From NCBI GenBank assembly GCA_034409055.1, contig DAOUMU010000266.1:1-64000 (forward strand): 64,000 bases of DNA. The letters run 5' to 3'. This document shows positions 8,547 to 17,188 of the stretch, piece after piece. The stretch's first letter is position 1. Every line of letters begins with the position of its first letter. The stretch comes from DAOUMU01 sp034409055 (GTDB taxonomy: Bacteria > Chloroflexota > Anaerolineae > 4572-78 > J111). A program made the translations under genes and the position numbers. The notes beneath the pieces were generated by a model. The model made no database searches and was not told where the DNA came from. It saw only the letters and a list, made by a program, of their open reading frames with translations.

Positions 8547-9866
8547 ATGCTCTGGATACCAACCAAAAAAAGACGTAAAGAGATAGCCCGGATCAGGCGG
8601 CGACGACGCCGGCGGCGTCTGATGCAGGTACTGCTGCTTCTGTCTATCTTTTTTGGTCTGGGGCCAACGTCAGCCCCGTCTGAACAGGCCCTGCTGGTTC
8701 AGGTAGAGCGGGTGACAGGCCCCTATCAGTTTGACTTTGTTGATTGGGAGTCCTGGTCCATTGCCGGCGAAATTGGACGACGCTGGAATCCACCTCGCCT
8801 GCCCTCTGAGACCGAACAAAACGCTTTAGTACAAACGTTTCTGGAGCAAGAACGGCGTCTGGATGAGTTAGAACACCAGATCAACCAAATTTATGCCATC
8901 TGCCCCCATCCCACCCCCGATATTTGCCCCGAGCAGAGTCAACGGGCCACGACTTTAGAACAGGAATTGGCTAAAGTAAGAGCAACGCAGGCCGGCAGAA
9001 TACCCCAGGTTGAAATGATCCTGTCCTACCAGATAGAGACGGTGCTGCATAATGAAGGGTTCACCCTGGCCGGATACGCTTTTCCGCCCGTTGCTTTTCG
9101 CCTCATTGATCCTCCTACCGCTCTGATTCTCTCCCCTCGGGACCGCATCGAAAATCGATATTTTGTGGGCCTGCAACCCGGTTTGGATAACAACCAACGG
9201 GCCCAGATCGAGAACAAGCTGGACCGGCGCGGCGACGTATCAAGTTACGTGACCGACGTCGGCGGGCTGGGTAGCTACCCGACCATGGTCATCCGCCACG
9301 ATCGGTTGATCTCTCTCCTGGAGATTATCATCCACGAATGGACCCACAACTATCTTTTCACCTTCCCCACCAATATCGCCTGGGGTTACCAAACCTATCC
9401 CCGCTTGACCACCATCAATGAGACCACGGCCGATATTGTCGGCAAAGAGGTCAGTCGTAAAGTGATTACCCGCTTCTATCCTGATTGGATCGACCGCCTG
9501 CCCCCGCTTGACGAAACCGGGCAACCGGCTCCCCGCGAGCCGTCCGAATTTGACCTGGCCATGCGCCGCATCCGGCTGGAGGTCGATCGCTTATTGGCTG
9601 AAGGTAAAATCGAAGCGGCCGAGGCGTTTATGGAAGCAGAGCGTCTGAAATTGGTGGCACAAGGTCACAACCTGCGTAAACTCAATCAAGCTTATTTCGC
9701 CTTCCACGGCTCGTATGCCCTCAGCCCGGCTTCGGTTGACCCGACCGGTTCCCAACTGCGCCAACTCCGAGCCCACAGCCCCTCCCTCAAGGCCTTTCTC
9801 AACAGAGTAGGCTGGCTAAACAGTTATGATGATTACCTGGCCTGGCTGGCAGAAGTGGGTATATAG
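8547..9866 (+). CDS. Membrane-anchored HExxH protein, putative metallopeptidase
   Basis: 439 residues. The N-terminus is strongly basic (an Arg-rich run, residues 8-25), then a single hydrophobic segment (about 26-40), giving a type II anchor or long signal. A Glu-rich helical segment follows. Near residue 265 is IIIHEWTHNY, and about 30 residues on NETTADIVGKE supplies a candidate third ligand, the arrangement of gluzincin peptidases. No family name can be given from sequence alone. It stands alone between mobile repeats. ATG 8547 has only a weak ribosome site. Confidence 0.75.
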   Translation: MLWIPTKKRRKEIARIRRRRRRRRLMQVLLLLSIFFGLGPTSAPSEQALLVQVERVTGPYQFDFVDWESWSIAGEIGRRWNPPRLPSETEQNALVQTFLEQERRLDELEHQINQIYAICPHPTPDICPEQSQRATTLEQELAKVRATQAGRIPQVEMILSYQIETVLHNEGFTLAGYAFPPVAFRLIDPPTALILSPRDRIENRYFVGLQPGLDNNQRAQIENKLDRRGDVSSYVTDVGGLGSYPTMVIRHDRLISLLEIIIHEWTHNYLFTFPTNIAWGYQTYPRLTTINETTADIVGKEVSRKVITRFYPDWIDRLPPLDETGQPAPREPSEFDLAMRRIRLEVDRLLAEGKIEAAEAFMEAERLKLVAQGHNLRKLNQAYFAFHGSYALSPASVDPTGSQLRQLRAHSPSLKAFLNRVGWLNSYDDYLAWLAEVGI

Positions 9867-9870
9867 CTTT

Positions 9871-10024
9871 TGGGTGTGTTTCATTTACTTTAGAGAGAGG
9901 AGTACCCAAGGGGCATAAACCAGCACGCCCACGTGCGGCTTCGTTTGGCACGCCCACGTGCAGCTCCGTTTGGCACGTGGACGTGCCAAACTCCTCATAG
10001 CCCAAACTATTTGAAACACACCCA
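9871..10024. mobile_element. MITE-like element with TGGGTGTGTTTCA inverted ends
   Basis: Terminal inverted repeats TGGGTGTGTTTCA (9871-9883) and TGAAACACACCCA (10012-10024) enclose about 125 bp rich in the repeated phrase GCACGCCCACGTGC. Single ends of the same type occur at 8516-8528 and near 55571, and a variant closes the element at 43561-43613. No transposase. The interior phrase GAGGAGTACCCAA..GGGCATAAACC recurs at 61420. Confidence 0.65.
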
Positions 10025-10114
10025 CCCGTTTTTTGAGCATTTTAGCCCGTCAGGGCTTTGCTCTTTTAGCGCGACGGCTTCAGCCTCGCGCTATTCGGCT
10101 TTGCTGTGAATAGT

Positions 10115-12322
10115 TTACGTCTCTAAATCCGCCTCAGCTTCAGGCGATACCGGCCCTGGGGTAACGCTGGACTGGTCCGGTTGCGAATCGGATGCGGCCA
10201 CAGCCGCCGGAATCGGTGGTAGGGGGTTGGCTGCCTTTTCCGCTTCGACAGGCTCAGGCGATGAAGCGGAGTCCTGAACGACCGGGAGAGATGCCGTCTC
10301 TTTAACAGGTTCAGGAGATGCTGGAGAGGCAGCCTTAACCGGCAACGATGCCCCTTCTTCGACAGGCTCAGGAGACGAGGCCGCCTCCGCCCCGGCTGCG
10401 GCCTCTGCCGCTGGTTTAAGCTGTAACGCTTCATCAAGCGCATCGGCCAGAGCAGCCCCACTTGGATAACGCTCTTCAGGCTCTTTGGCCAGCGCCTTGA
10501 GAATGACCGCCTCCAGTTCCGGGCTGATATCAGGGCGCAATTCTCGCGGTGGACGAGGCGGCTCGGTCATATGCAACATCGCCACCTCCAGGGGATCCCC
10601 CGAAGCAAAGGGCAGTTGACCGGTGAACATTTCGTACAGAATGACCCCGACCGCGTAGATATCACTTTGGGGCACCACGTTGGCCGATGAAATGGCCTGC
10701 TCCGGGGCAATATAGTTAGGCGAACCGAACGTCTCCCCCCGTGTCCCCATCTCGGTCAGGAGAGCCAGGCCAAAATCGGTCAGAACGGCCCGACCTTTTT
10801 TATCCAGCATAATGTTGGCGGGCTTGACGTCCCGGTGAATAATCCCCTCTTCATGGGCATAGTCCAGGGCCAGACAAACCTCCCGCACAATCCGGCTGGC
10901 CTCTTCTGGGGAAATAAAATCCCCGCTTTCTTGATAGGCAGCCAGCAGCAAGTCCAGACTGTCCCCTTCAATACACTGGATGGCCAGGTAAAGCAACCCA
11001 TTGGCTTCGCCAAAGCGGTACACCGTGACAATGTGGGGGTGATCCAACTGGGCGATCATCTGGGCTTCGCGCTCAAAACGCCTCACGTAATCCGAATCGG
11101 CGCGAAAAGGGGTATCGATCACCTTGATGGCCACCGGACGATTAAGCCGCACGTCCAACCCCCGGTAGACCCGGGCCATCCCCCCCTGCCCCAGCAAGGC
11201 TTCCAGGCGATACTCGTCCAGTTGTTGTCCAATTAACTCCTCCGTCGTTCTGGCTGGAGGAGGTTGTACAGAGGGGGACTCGGTGGGGGGCTGGTCAGGG
11301 GCTGGTGTGTCAGTTTTTACGGCTGGACTTGGGGCAGGTTCGCTCGGGCCGGCTGCTTCAGCTTGGCCGGGCATGGCCTCCTGGGCTTCATCGGTGATAG
11401 ATTCTTCGACTTCACTTTGCCCAGCATCCTCCTGGTACAGGACAGCCTTCTCGGCTTCGACCGGCCCGGCGGGGACAGGCTGGCTAATCTGTAGCGACTC
11501 TTCCAAAGCCTCGAGTAAGGCCTGGCCGGTTTGGTAACGGTCGTCGGGGGATTTACTCAAGGCTTTTAGCAAAACTGCCTCAACTTCCGGGCTCAGCTCG
11601 GGATTAATCTCTCGGGGCGGTGGTGGTTCCAGGGTGATATGCTGGAGGGCGACCGCCGTGGGGGAAGGATCGTCAAATGGCACCCGACCGGTCAATAGTT
11701 CATACAGGATAACCCCCAGCGAGTACAAATCGGATTGGGGCACGGCGTCGGCAGAACGTTGCGCCTGCTCCGGGGCCACGTAATGGGAACTGCCCACCAC
11801 TTCGCCCAGCGATCCTTGTTCGATGGCCAGGGCCAGACCAAAATCGGTCAATACCAGCCGGCCATCACTGGCCACCATAACATTCGACGGCTTCACATCC
11901 CGGTGGATAACGCCCTGTTGGTGAGCGTAATCCAGGGCATTGGCGATGGTTCGCCCGATCCGCACCACTTCCGCCTGGGGCATAAGCTGGCCCTGGTCGA
12001 CGTATTCGGCTATTAATTTACCCAGGTCCGATCCATCAATGTATTCCATGACAAAGTAGTAGAGATCTTCTTCATCATCGGCATAGTAGATTTGGATGAT
12101 ATTCTCATGCCGCCATGTGGCTACGGTCCGTGCTTCACGGATAAAACGTTCGGCGTAGGTCGGGTTATCTCGATAACGGGTATCAATCACCTTGATGGCC
12201 ACCGGGCGTTCCAATTTCACGTCCTGCCCATAATAAACCTGGGCCATACCGCCCCGCCCAATAACGCGCTCGATTTGGAAATTTGCCAGTTGGCGTCCAA
12301 GCAAAGGGTCGTCACTCATCAT
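10115..12322 (-). CDS. Soluble Ser/Thr protein kinase with two PknB-type kinase domains
   Basis: 735 residues holding two complete Hanks-type kinase domains. Domain 1 (about 14-280) has the GRGGMAQVY loop, VAIK Lys44, HRDVKPSN (140-147) and DFG (160-162). Domain 2 (about 372-640) repeats every motif: GQGGMARVY, VAIK, HRDVKPAN, DFG and APEQ. Both should be able to phosphorylate Ser/Thr. The linker and C-terminal tail are Pro/Glu/Ala-rich and probably disordered, with repeated SPEPVE units. No membrane helix or PASTA domain is seen, so it is probably cytoplasmic. Start ATG 12322 behind GGAG. Targets unknown; no phosphatase gene lies alongside. Confidence 0.92.
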   Translation of the reverse strand: MMSDDPLLGRQLANFQIERVIGRGGMAQVYYGQDVKLERPVAIKVIDTRYRDNPTYAERFIREARTVATWRHENIIQIYYADDEEDLYYFVMEYIDGSDLGKLIAEYVDQGQLMPQAEVVRIGRTIANALDYAHQQGVIHRDVKPSNVMVASDGRLVLTDFGLALAIEQGSLGEVVGSSHYVAPEQAQRSADAVPQSDLYSLGVILYELLTGRVPFDDPSPTAVALQHITLEPPPPREINPELSPEVEAVLLKALSKSPDDRYQTGQALLEALEESLQISQPVPAGPVEAEKAVLYQEDAGQSEVEESITDEAQEAMPGQAEAAGPSEPAPSPAVKTDTPAPDQPPTESPSVQPPPARTTEELIGQQLDEYRLEALLGQGGMARVYRGLDVRLNRPVAIKVIDTPFRADSDYVRRFEREAQMIAQLDHPHIVTVYRFGEANGLLYLAIQCIEGDSLDLLLAAYQESGDFISPEEASRIVREVCLALDYAHEEGIIHRDVKPANIMLDKKGRAVLTDFGLALLTEMGTRGETFGSPNYIAPEQAISSANVVPQSDIYAVGVILYEMFTGQLPFASGDPLEVAMLHMTEPPRPPRELRPDISPELEAVILKALAKEPEERYPSGAALADALDEALQLKPAAEAAAGAEAASSPEPVEEGASLPVKAASPASPEPVKETASLPVVQDSASSPEPVEAEKAANPLPPIPAAVAASDSQPDQSSVTPGPVSPEAEADLET

Positions 12323-12465
12323 CTTACTCCGGTCACACAGGTTTCATAAGCCCGCCTCATCTTGCTGCCCCAGTATATCATACTTACTCCCTTGTCGACA
12401 AGACCATTTTCCCCATAATTTGTATATTGACCAGCTTATTTTAGACTCAGCACATCCAAATTTGC

Positions 12466-12576
12466 TCTAGCTGGACCAGTGCGAAGACCTGTGCAGCTCT
12501 GCTGACCTGTGCAGCTCTGCTGCCTCCCCGTGGGACAGTCCAGCGGCCAAAGCGCGGACGGTGGTCCGCTCGGAAC
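12466..12576. mobile_element. Dispersed GGACCA-ended repeat, copy 1
   Basis: An element shared with 37928-38044. It contains a doubled GACCTGTGCAGCTCTGCT phrase followed by CCTCCCCGTGGGACAGTCC. Ends around GGACCA and TGGTCC form imperfect inverted repeats. Confidence 0.65.
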
Positions 12577-12616
12577 CTAAAAATTGGATCTACTGAGACT
12601 CAAAGCCCCAAATTGG

Positions 12617-12777
12617 GTAACTACCTATCCTCATGTCATTCCGAGGAGCGCAGTACCCAAAGGGCATAAACGACGAGGAATCTCCGAAACTTTGGTCCAA
12701 AAGAGGTCTACTTTACCAAGAACCTTGGGGATTCTTCACTCGCTGCGCTCGTTCAGAATGACATGGTAGGTAGTTAC
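12617..12777. mobile_element. MITE with GTAACTACC ends and 8-bp target duplication, copy 1
   Basis: A 161-bp element with inverted ends GTAACTACCT and AGGTAGTTAC. It is flanked by the exact 8-bp direct repeat CAAATTGG (12609-12616 and 12778-12785). The interior is a long imperfect hairpin around TGTCATTCCGAGGAGCGCAG. It is homologous to 58881-59014 but carries an extra TACCCAAAGGGCATAAA block. The 8-bp duplication and GTAA ends resemble IS66-type movement (inference). Confidence 0.85.
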
Positions 12778-12852
12778 CAAATTGGATAATAAACGCTTTT
12801 TGAGAGCATGTTCATTACTAAAAAACATTGATATGTTGGCATTGTATCCCTA

Positions 12853-12882
12853 TTGAAACTTCGCTCGCTGCTGTGATATAAT
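12853..12882 (+). promoter_or_regulatory. Sigma70-type promoter for the second FG-GAP gene
   Basis: TTGAAA at 12853-12858, 18 bp, then TATAAT at 12877-12882. Transcription would start near 12889, just before the AAAGGAG ribosome site of the gene at 12908. Confidence 0.7.
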
Positions 12883-12907
12883 ATTCAAAAAGCAAAGGAG
12901 CAAACCG

Positions 12908-15900
12908 GTGAAAGTCAAAGACGCCTTCATGTTCACCTCTACTTGGCCAATCGGCCGGGCTATTTTACGCTGCATATTGATTTTGCTAATACTTTTTAGC
13001 GTTCAGCCCATCTCACTCTATGCCCGAACCAATGTGATACCCGCTGACCCAGCCCTGGCTACTACAGGCGGACCGGCTATGGAGGGTGGGCAACAGACCA
13101 CCCTGGACAATAACCCAGATGTGACTCTGCCTGCGGGTGTCTCCAACGACTGGTGGACGACCGTACAGGAGAACATCCGCCGCTCCGAATACCACATCAC
13201 CTGGCAGGACAAAACCTACCTGCCTGGTGTGGCGGCGGCCTATCAGGCCCCCAACCGGGCCCACAACCTGCGCACTTATTTTACCCATGCCGGGCCGGTG
13301 GTTATCCCCCGCGTCTGGGCGGAGGAGGCCGAAACCCCGGAATGGTGCTGGGGCCTGATTCTGACCGGCTACGGCTACGAGGGAGCAATCCGGCCTGTGG
13401 CTCCGGCCAACCTATCCGTTACGGACAACCGCATCGAGTACCGACGGGAGGCGTTGACCGAGTGGTACGTCAACGACGAGCGCGGCCTGGAGCAGGGGTT
13501 CACCATTGCCGCCCCACCATTTGGAAAGATGAAGGATGAAGGCGGAAGGATGAAGGATAAATTCAGTCCTGAGCCTTCAACCCTGATCCTTGAGTTAGCC
13601 CTGACCGGTGATCTGAAGCCCGTCCTGACCGACGATGGAGAGACAATCGAGTTCGCCACCTCCGCTGGAACGCATGTCCTGCGCTACAGCGAACTCTACG
13701 CCGACGACGCCACCGGTCGCCAACTCCCGGCCTATTTTTCCCTCTCTGTCGGGAATCAGGGTAAAGGGCAGACGATTCGCATAATCGTCGATACTACCGC
13801 TGCCGTCTATCCCATCACCATCGACCCCCTGACTACCGTCCCCGACTGGGCGGCTGAGAGTAACAAGGCCGGATCTGAGTTCGGCTATTCGGTCAGTACG
13901 GCGGGGGATGTGAACGGCGACGGCTACGCCGATGTCATCGTCGGGGCCTGGTACTACGACAACGGCCAGGTGGGCGAGGGACAAGTTTTCGTCTATCACG
14001 GTTCGGCCACAGGTCTAAGTTTAAATGCCAACTGGCTGGCCGAAAGCAACCAGGCCGGAGCCTGGTTTGGGGTATCGGTCAGCACGGCCGGGGACGTCAA
14101 CGGCGATGGCTACGCCGACGTCATCGCTGGCGCAGAGCTTTACAGCAACGACAACCCGCCGACGACCAACGAGGGAGGGGTCTTTGTCTGGCATGGCTCG
14201 GCCAACGGGCTGAACAACGGCCTCAGCGGCAACCCGGCTAATGCCGCTTGGCAGGGCGATGGCTTCTACAGCCAGGCTCGCTTTGGGACTGCCGTCAGTA
14301 CGGCGGGGGATGTGAACGGCGACGGCTACGACGATATCGTCGTCGGCGCGCCCTACCACGACGAAGGCCATACTGACGAAGGGACGGCCTACGGCTGGTT
14401 TGGCTCGGTCAATGGGCTTCATAATGGTGTTGACGGCGATGCGGCCACCAATTACGGTTGGAAGCGTGAAGGTGATAGCAATACGGCTTATTTCGGTAGT
14501 TCGGTGGGTACAGCGGGTGACGTGAACGGCGACGGCTACGCCGATGTTATCATCGGCGCGCCCGGCTACAGCAATGGCCAGTCGAGCGAGGGGCGAGTCT
14601 TCGTTTATCACGGCGACAGCTCGGGCCTACAATACTACGTCAACTGGACGGCAGAGAGCGACCAGGCCGATACCTGGTTCGGTAATGCGGTCAGCACGGC
14701 CGGAGATGTGAACGGCGACGGCTACTCTGACATTATCGTCGGGGCATACCAGTACGATCTTAACCCGCCTTTCTCAATTAACCAGGGTAAGGCTTTCGTC
14801 TGGCATGGTTCAGCAAACGGGCTCAACAATGGGGTCAATGGCACTCCGGCCAATGCCAATTGGCAGGTCGATAGCGGTCAGGAAGGGGCCGAGTTTGGTT
14901 ATTCGGTCAGTACGGCCGGCGACGTAAACGGCGACGGCTACGCCGACGTTATCGTCGGGGCGCATTGGTTCGACTCTGGCAGCGGCGATAATGCCGGGTC
15001 GGCCTTCGTCTTCTATGGCTCCGGGAACGGTCTGGGCACAAACGCTGCCTGGTCGCAGAATGGCAGTAATGCCGGCGCTGAGTTCGGTTATTCGGTCAGT
15101 ACGGCCGGCGACGTAAACGGCGACGGCTTCGCCGATGTCATCATCGGCGCGCCGAAGTACGAAAGCTCGACCTCATCTCCAGACCATACAAACGAGGGCT
15201 GGGCTTACGTCTACCACGGCTCGGCCGGTGGCTTGAGCACTACGGATAACTGGCAGATCGAGAGCAATAAGCAATTTGCCAATCTCGGTGTCTCGGTGGG
15301 CCCGGCCGGAGACGTGAACGGTGATGGTTATGCCGACGTTATCGTCGGCGCGAACGGTTACGACAACGGAGAGTCGGGTGAAGGACGGGCCTTTGTCTAC
15401 CACGGCTCGGCGTCGGGCTTGAGTAGTACCGCCAATTGGACGGCCGAAAGTAACCAGGAAAATGCCTACTTCGGCTACTCGGCCGGTACGGCCGGGGACG
15501 TGAACGGCGACGGCTTCGCTGACGTCATCGTCGGGTCGTATGGTTACGACAGCGGACAAAACAACGAGGGCATAGTGTTCCTCTGGCATGGCTCTGCCGG
15601 CGGGCTGGGGGCTAACGGCACGCCGGCCAATGCCGATTGGACGGCAGAGAGCAATCAGGCCAATGCTACGTTCGGCAAATCGGTGGGCACGGCGGGTGAC
15701 GTGAACGGCGATGGCTACGCCGACATCATCGTCGGGGCAGACGGGTATAGCAACGGCCAAGACGACGAGGGGCGGGCTTACGTGTACTACGGCTCGGCCA
15801 AGGGCCTGAGCAGTACTGCCAACTGGACGGTTGAGAGCAACCAGGCCGATACCGCGTTTGGCTCCTCTGTCGGCACAGCCGGAGACGTGAACGGCGACGG

Positions 15901-17020
15901 CTACACCGACGTTATCATCGGGGCGGCAAGCTACGAAAGCTCTACCTCATCTCCCGACCATACAAACGAGGGGCGAGCCTACCTCTACCACGGCTCGGCG
16001 ACAGGCCTCAGCACCACCGCCAACTGGACGGCCGAGAGCAACCAGGGCTATGCCTTCTTCGGCCATTCGGTCGGGACGGCGGGCGATGTGAACGGCGACG
16101 GCTATGCCGACATCATCGTCGGAGCATATCAGTACACCAGCGGGGCACATTTTAGAGGGGCCGCTTTTCTCTGGTATGGCGCCTCCACCGGGCTTGGCGC
16201 CAGCGGCACGCCGGCCAATGCCGACTGGTCGATAGAGAGTGACCAGGATTATGCTGAGTTCGGTTATTCGGTGGGTACGGCGGGCGATGTGAACGGTGAT
16301 GGCTACGCCGATGTCATCATTGGAGCCAAGAACTACGACAACCCCCATATCCAAGAGGGGCGGGCTTACGTTTATCACGGTTCAGCGTTGGGCCTGAGCA
16401 GTACCCCCAACTGGACGGCCGAGAGCAACCGGGAAAATGCCAGCTTTGGCAACTCCGTCGGTACGGCGGGAGACGTAAACGGCGACGGCTACGCCGATGT
16501 CATCGTCGGGGCCCACTACTACCAAGACGTCGAGTGGGCTGAGGGGGCTGCTTTCCTTTATTACGGCAACGAGAGGGATGGCTTGCACCTCCTACCGCGC
16601 CAGATGCGCACCGACGGTTCGGCCCCCATCCCGCCGCTGTGCATGTCTGATTCGGAAACCTCGGTGCAACTACGCCTGATGGGGCGGATGCCCCTGGGCC
16701 GGCAGAAGGTCAAGCTGGAGTGGCAGGTAGCTCCCCTGGGTGCCTCCTTCACCGACGCCTCGGCCATCAAAGGCACCAGCGCCAACTGGATCGACACCGG
16801 TACGGCCGGCACCACCATCAGCCAAAACGTGACTGGCCTGACCAAGGGCACTCCTTATCACTGGCGTGTCCGCCTGTTGTACCGGCCCGGTAACCCGCTG
16901 GGGCAGCACGCCGGTCGGTGGCTGACCATCCCCTGGAATGGCTGGCTGGAACAGGATTTCCGCACCTATGCGGAGGTTGGTGGTGGAATTTATCTGCCGA
17001 TCATCTTGAAGGGGAATTAG
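12908..17020 (+). CDS. Exported FG-GAP repeat (integrin-propeller-like) protein
   Basis: 1370 residues from GTG 12908, behind AAAGGAG. A signal peptide occupies about residues 18-40. An N-terminal beta domain (about 60-310) contains a low-complexity KMKDEGGRMKDK stretch that looks like an in-frame repeat insertion. Then come exactly 14 FG-GAP units (about 320-1220), each with FG.SV.TAGDVNGDGYADVI(V/I)GA, the calcium-binding blade motif of integrin-alpha propellers. A fibronectin-like domain follows, and the protein ends IYLPIILKGN. Fourteen blades suggest two seven-bladed propellers. I infer an extracellular adhesion or scaffold protein; no enzymatic motif was found. It is monocistronic, between its own promoter and terminator. 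Confidence 0.9.
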   Translation: MKVKDAFMFTSTWPIGRAILRCILILLILFSVQPISLYARTNVIPADPALATTGGPAMEGGQQTTLDNNPDVTLPAGVSNDWWTTVQENIRRSEYHITWQDKTYLPGVAAAYQAPNRAHNLRTYFTHAGPVVIPRVWAEEAETPEWCWGLILTGYGYEGAIRPVAPANLSVTDNRIEYRREALTEWYVNDERGLEQGFTIAAPPFGKMKDEGGRMKDKFSPEPSTLILELALTGDLKPVLTDDGETIEFATSAGTHVLRYSELYADDATGRQLPAYFSLSVGNQGKGQTIRIIVDTTAAVYPITIDPLTTVPDWAAESNKAGSEFGYSVSTAGDVNGDGYADVIVGAWYYDNGQVGEGQVFVYHGSATGLSLNANWLAESNQAGAWFGVSVSTAGDVNGDGYADVIAGAELYSNDNPPTTNEGGVFVWHGSANGLNNGLSGNPANAAWQGDGFYSQARFGTAVSTAGDVNGDGYDDIVVGAPYHDEGHTDEGTAYGWFGSVNGLHNGVDGDAATNYGWKREGDSNTAYFGSSVGTAGDVNGDGYADVIIGAPGYSNGQSSEGRVFVYHGDSSGLQYYVNWTAESDQADTWFGNAVSTAGDVNGDGYSDIIVGAYQYDLNPPFSINQGKAFVWHGSANGLNNGVNGTPANANWQVDSGQEGAEFGYSVSTAGDVNGDGYADVIVGAHWFDSGSGDNAGSAFVFYGSGNGLGTNAAWSQNGSNAGAEFGYSVSTAGDVNGDGFADVIIGAPKYESSTSSPDHTNEGWAYVYHGSAGGLSTTDNWQIESNKQFANLGVSVGPAGDVNGDGYADVIVGANGYDNGESGEGRAFVYHGSASGLSSTANWTAESNQENAYFGYSAGTAGDVNGDGFADVIVGSYGYDSGQNNEGIVFLWHGSAGGLGANGTPANADWTAESNQANATFGKSVGTAGDVNGDGYADIIVGADGYSNGQDDEGRAYVYYGSAKGLSSTANWTVESNQADTAFGSSVGTAGDVNGDGYTDVIIGAASYESSTSSPDHTNEGRAYLYHGSATGLSTTANWTAESNQGYAFFGHSVGTAGDVNGDGYADIIVGAYQYTSGAHFRGAAFLWYGASTGLGASGTPANADWSIESDQDYAEFGYSVGTAGDVNGDGYADVIIGAKNYDNPHIQEGRAYVYHGSALGLSSTPNWTAESNRENASFGNSVGTAGDVNGDGYADVIVGAHYYQDVEWAEGAAFLYYGNERDGLHLLPRQMRTDGSAPIPPLCMSDSETSVQLRLMGRMPLGRQKVKLEWQVAPLGASFTDASAIKGTSANWIDTGTAGTTISQNVTGLTKGTPYHWRVRLLYRPGNPLGQHAGRWLTIPWNGWLEQDFRTYAEVGGGIYLPIILKGN

Positions 17021-17050
17021 CATAGAACGTTTCACCCAAATAGCTTACAA

Positions 17051-17080
17051 AAGCCGCCGAATAGGGCGGCTTTTTATCGT
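17051..17080 (+). terminator. Intrinsic terminator after FG-GAP gene
   Basis: Stem AAGCCGCC / GGCGGCTT with a short loop, followed by TTTT, about 30 bases after the stop codon. It separates the FG-GAP gene from the NAD operon. Confidence 0.88.
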
Positions 17081-17116
17081 CTGTGTTCGTTCTATTACAA
17101 AATTGAGTGGTCAAAT

Positions 17117-17144
17117 TTGACATTCATAGTTGTCAGGCTATACT
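17117..17144 (+). promoter_or_regulatory. Promoter of the nadCAB operon
   Basis: TTGACA at 17117-17122, 16 bp, TATACT at 17139-17144. It is the best -35/-10 pair upstream of nadC and gives a leader of about 40 nt. Confidence 0.75.
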
Positions 17145-17163
17145 TAGTGTGTGATCTACACTA
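17145..17163 (+). promoter_or_regulatory. Candidate operator at the nadCAB start site
   Basis: A perfect inverted repeat TAGTGT-N7-ACACTA lies directly after the -10 box, over the expected transcription start. This is where a repressor of NAD synthesis (for example of NrtR or NiaR type) would act. No regulator gene is nearby, so the identity of the factor is open. Confidence 0.5.
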
Positions 17164-17188
17164 TTAACTTTTTTATGCATGATATCCA

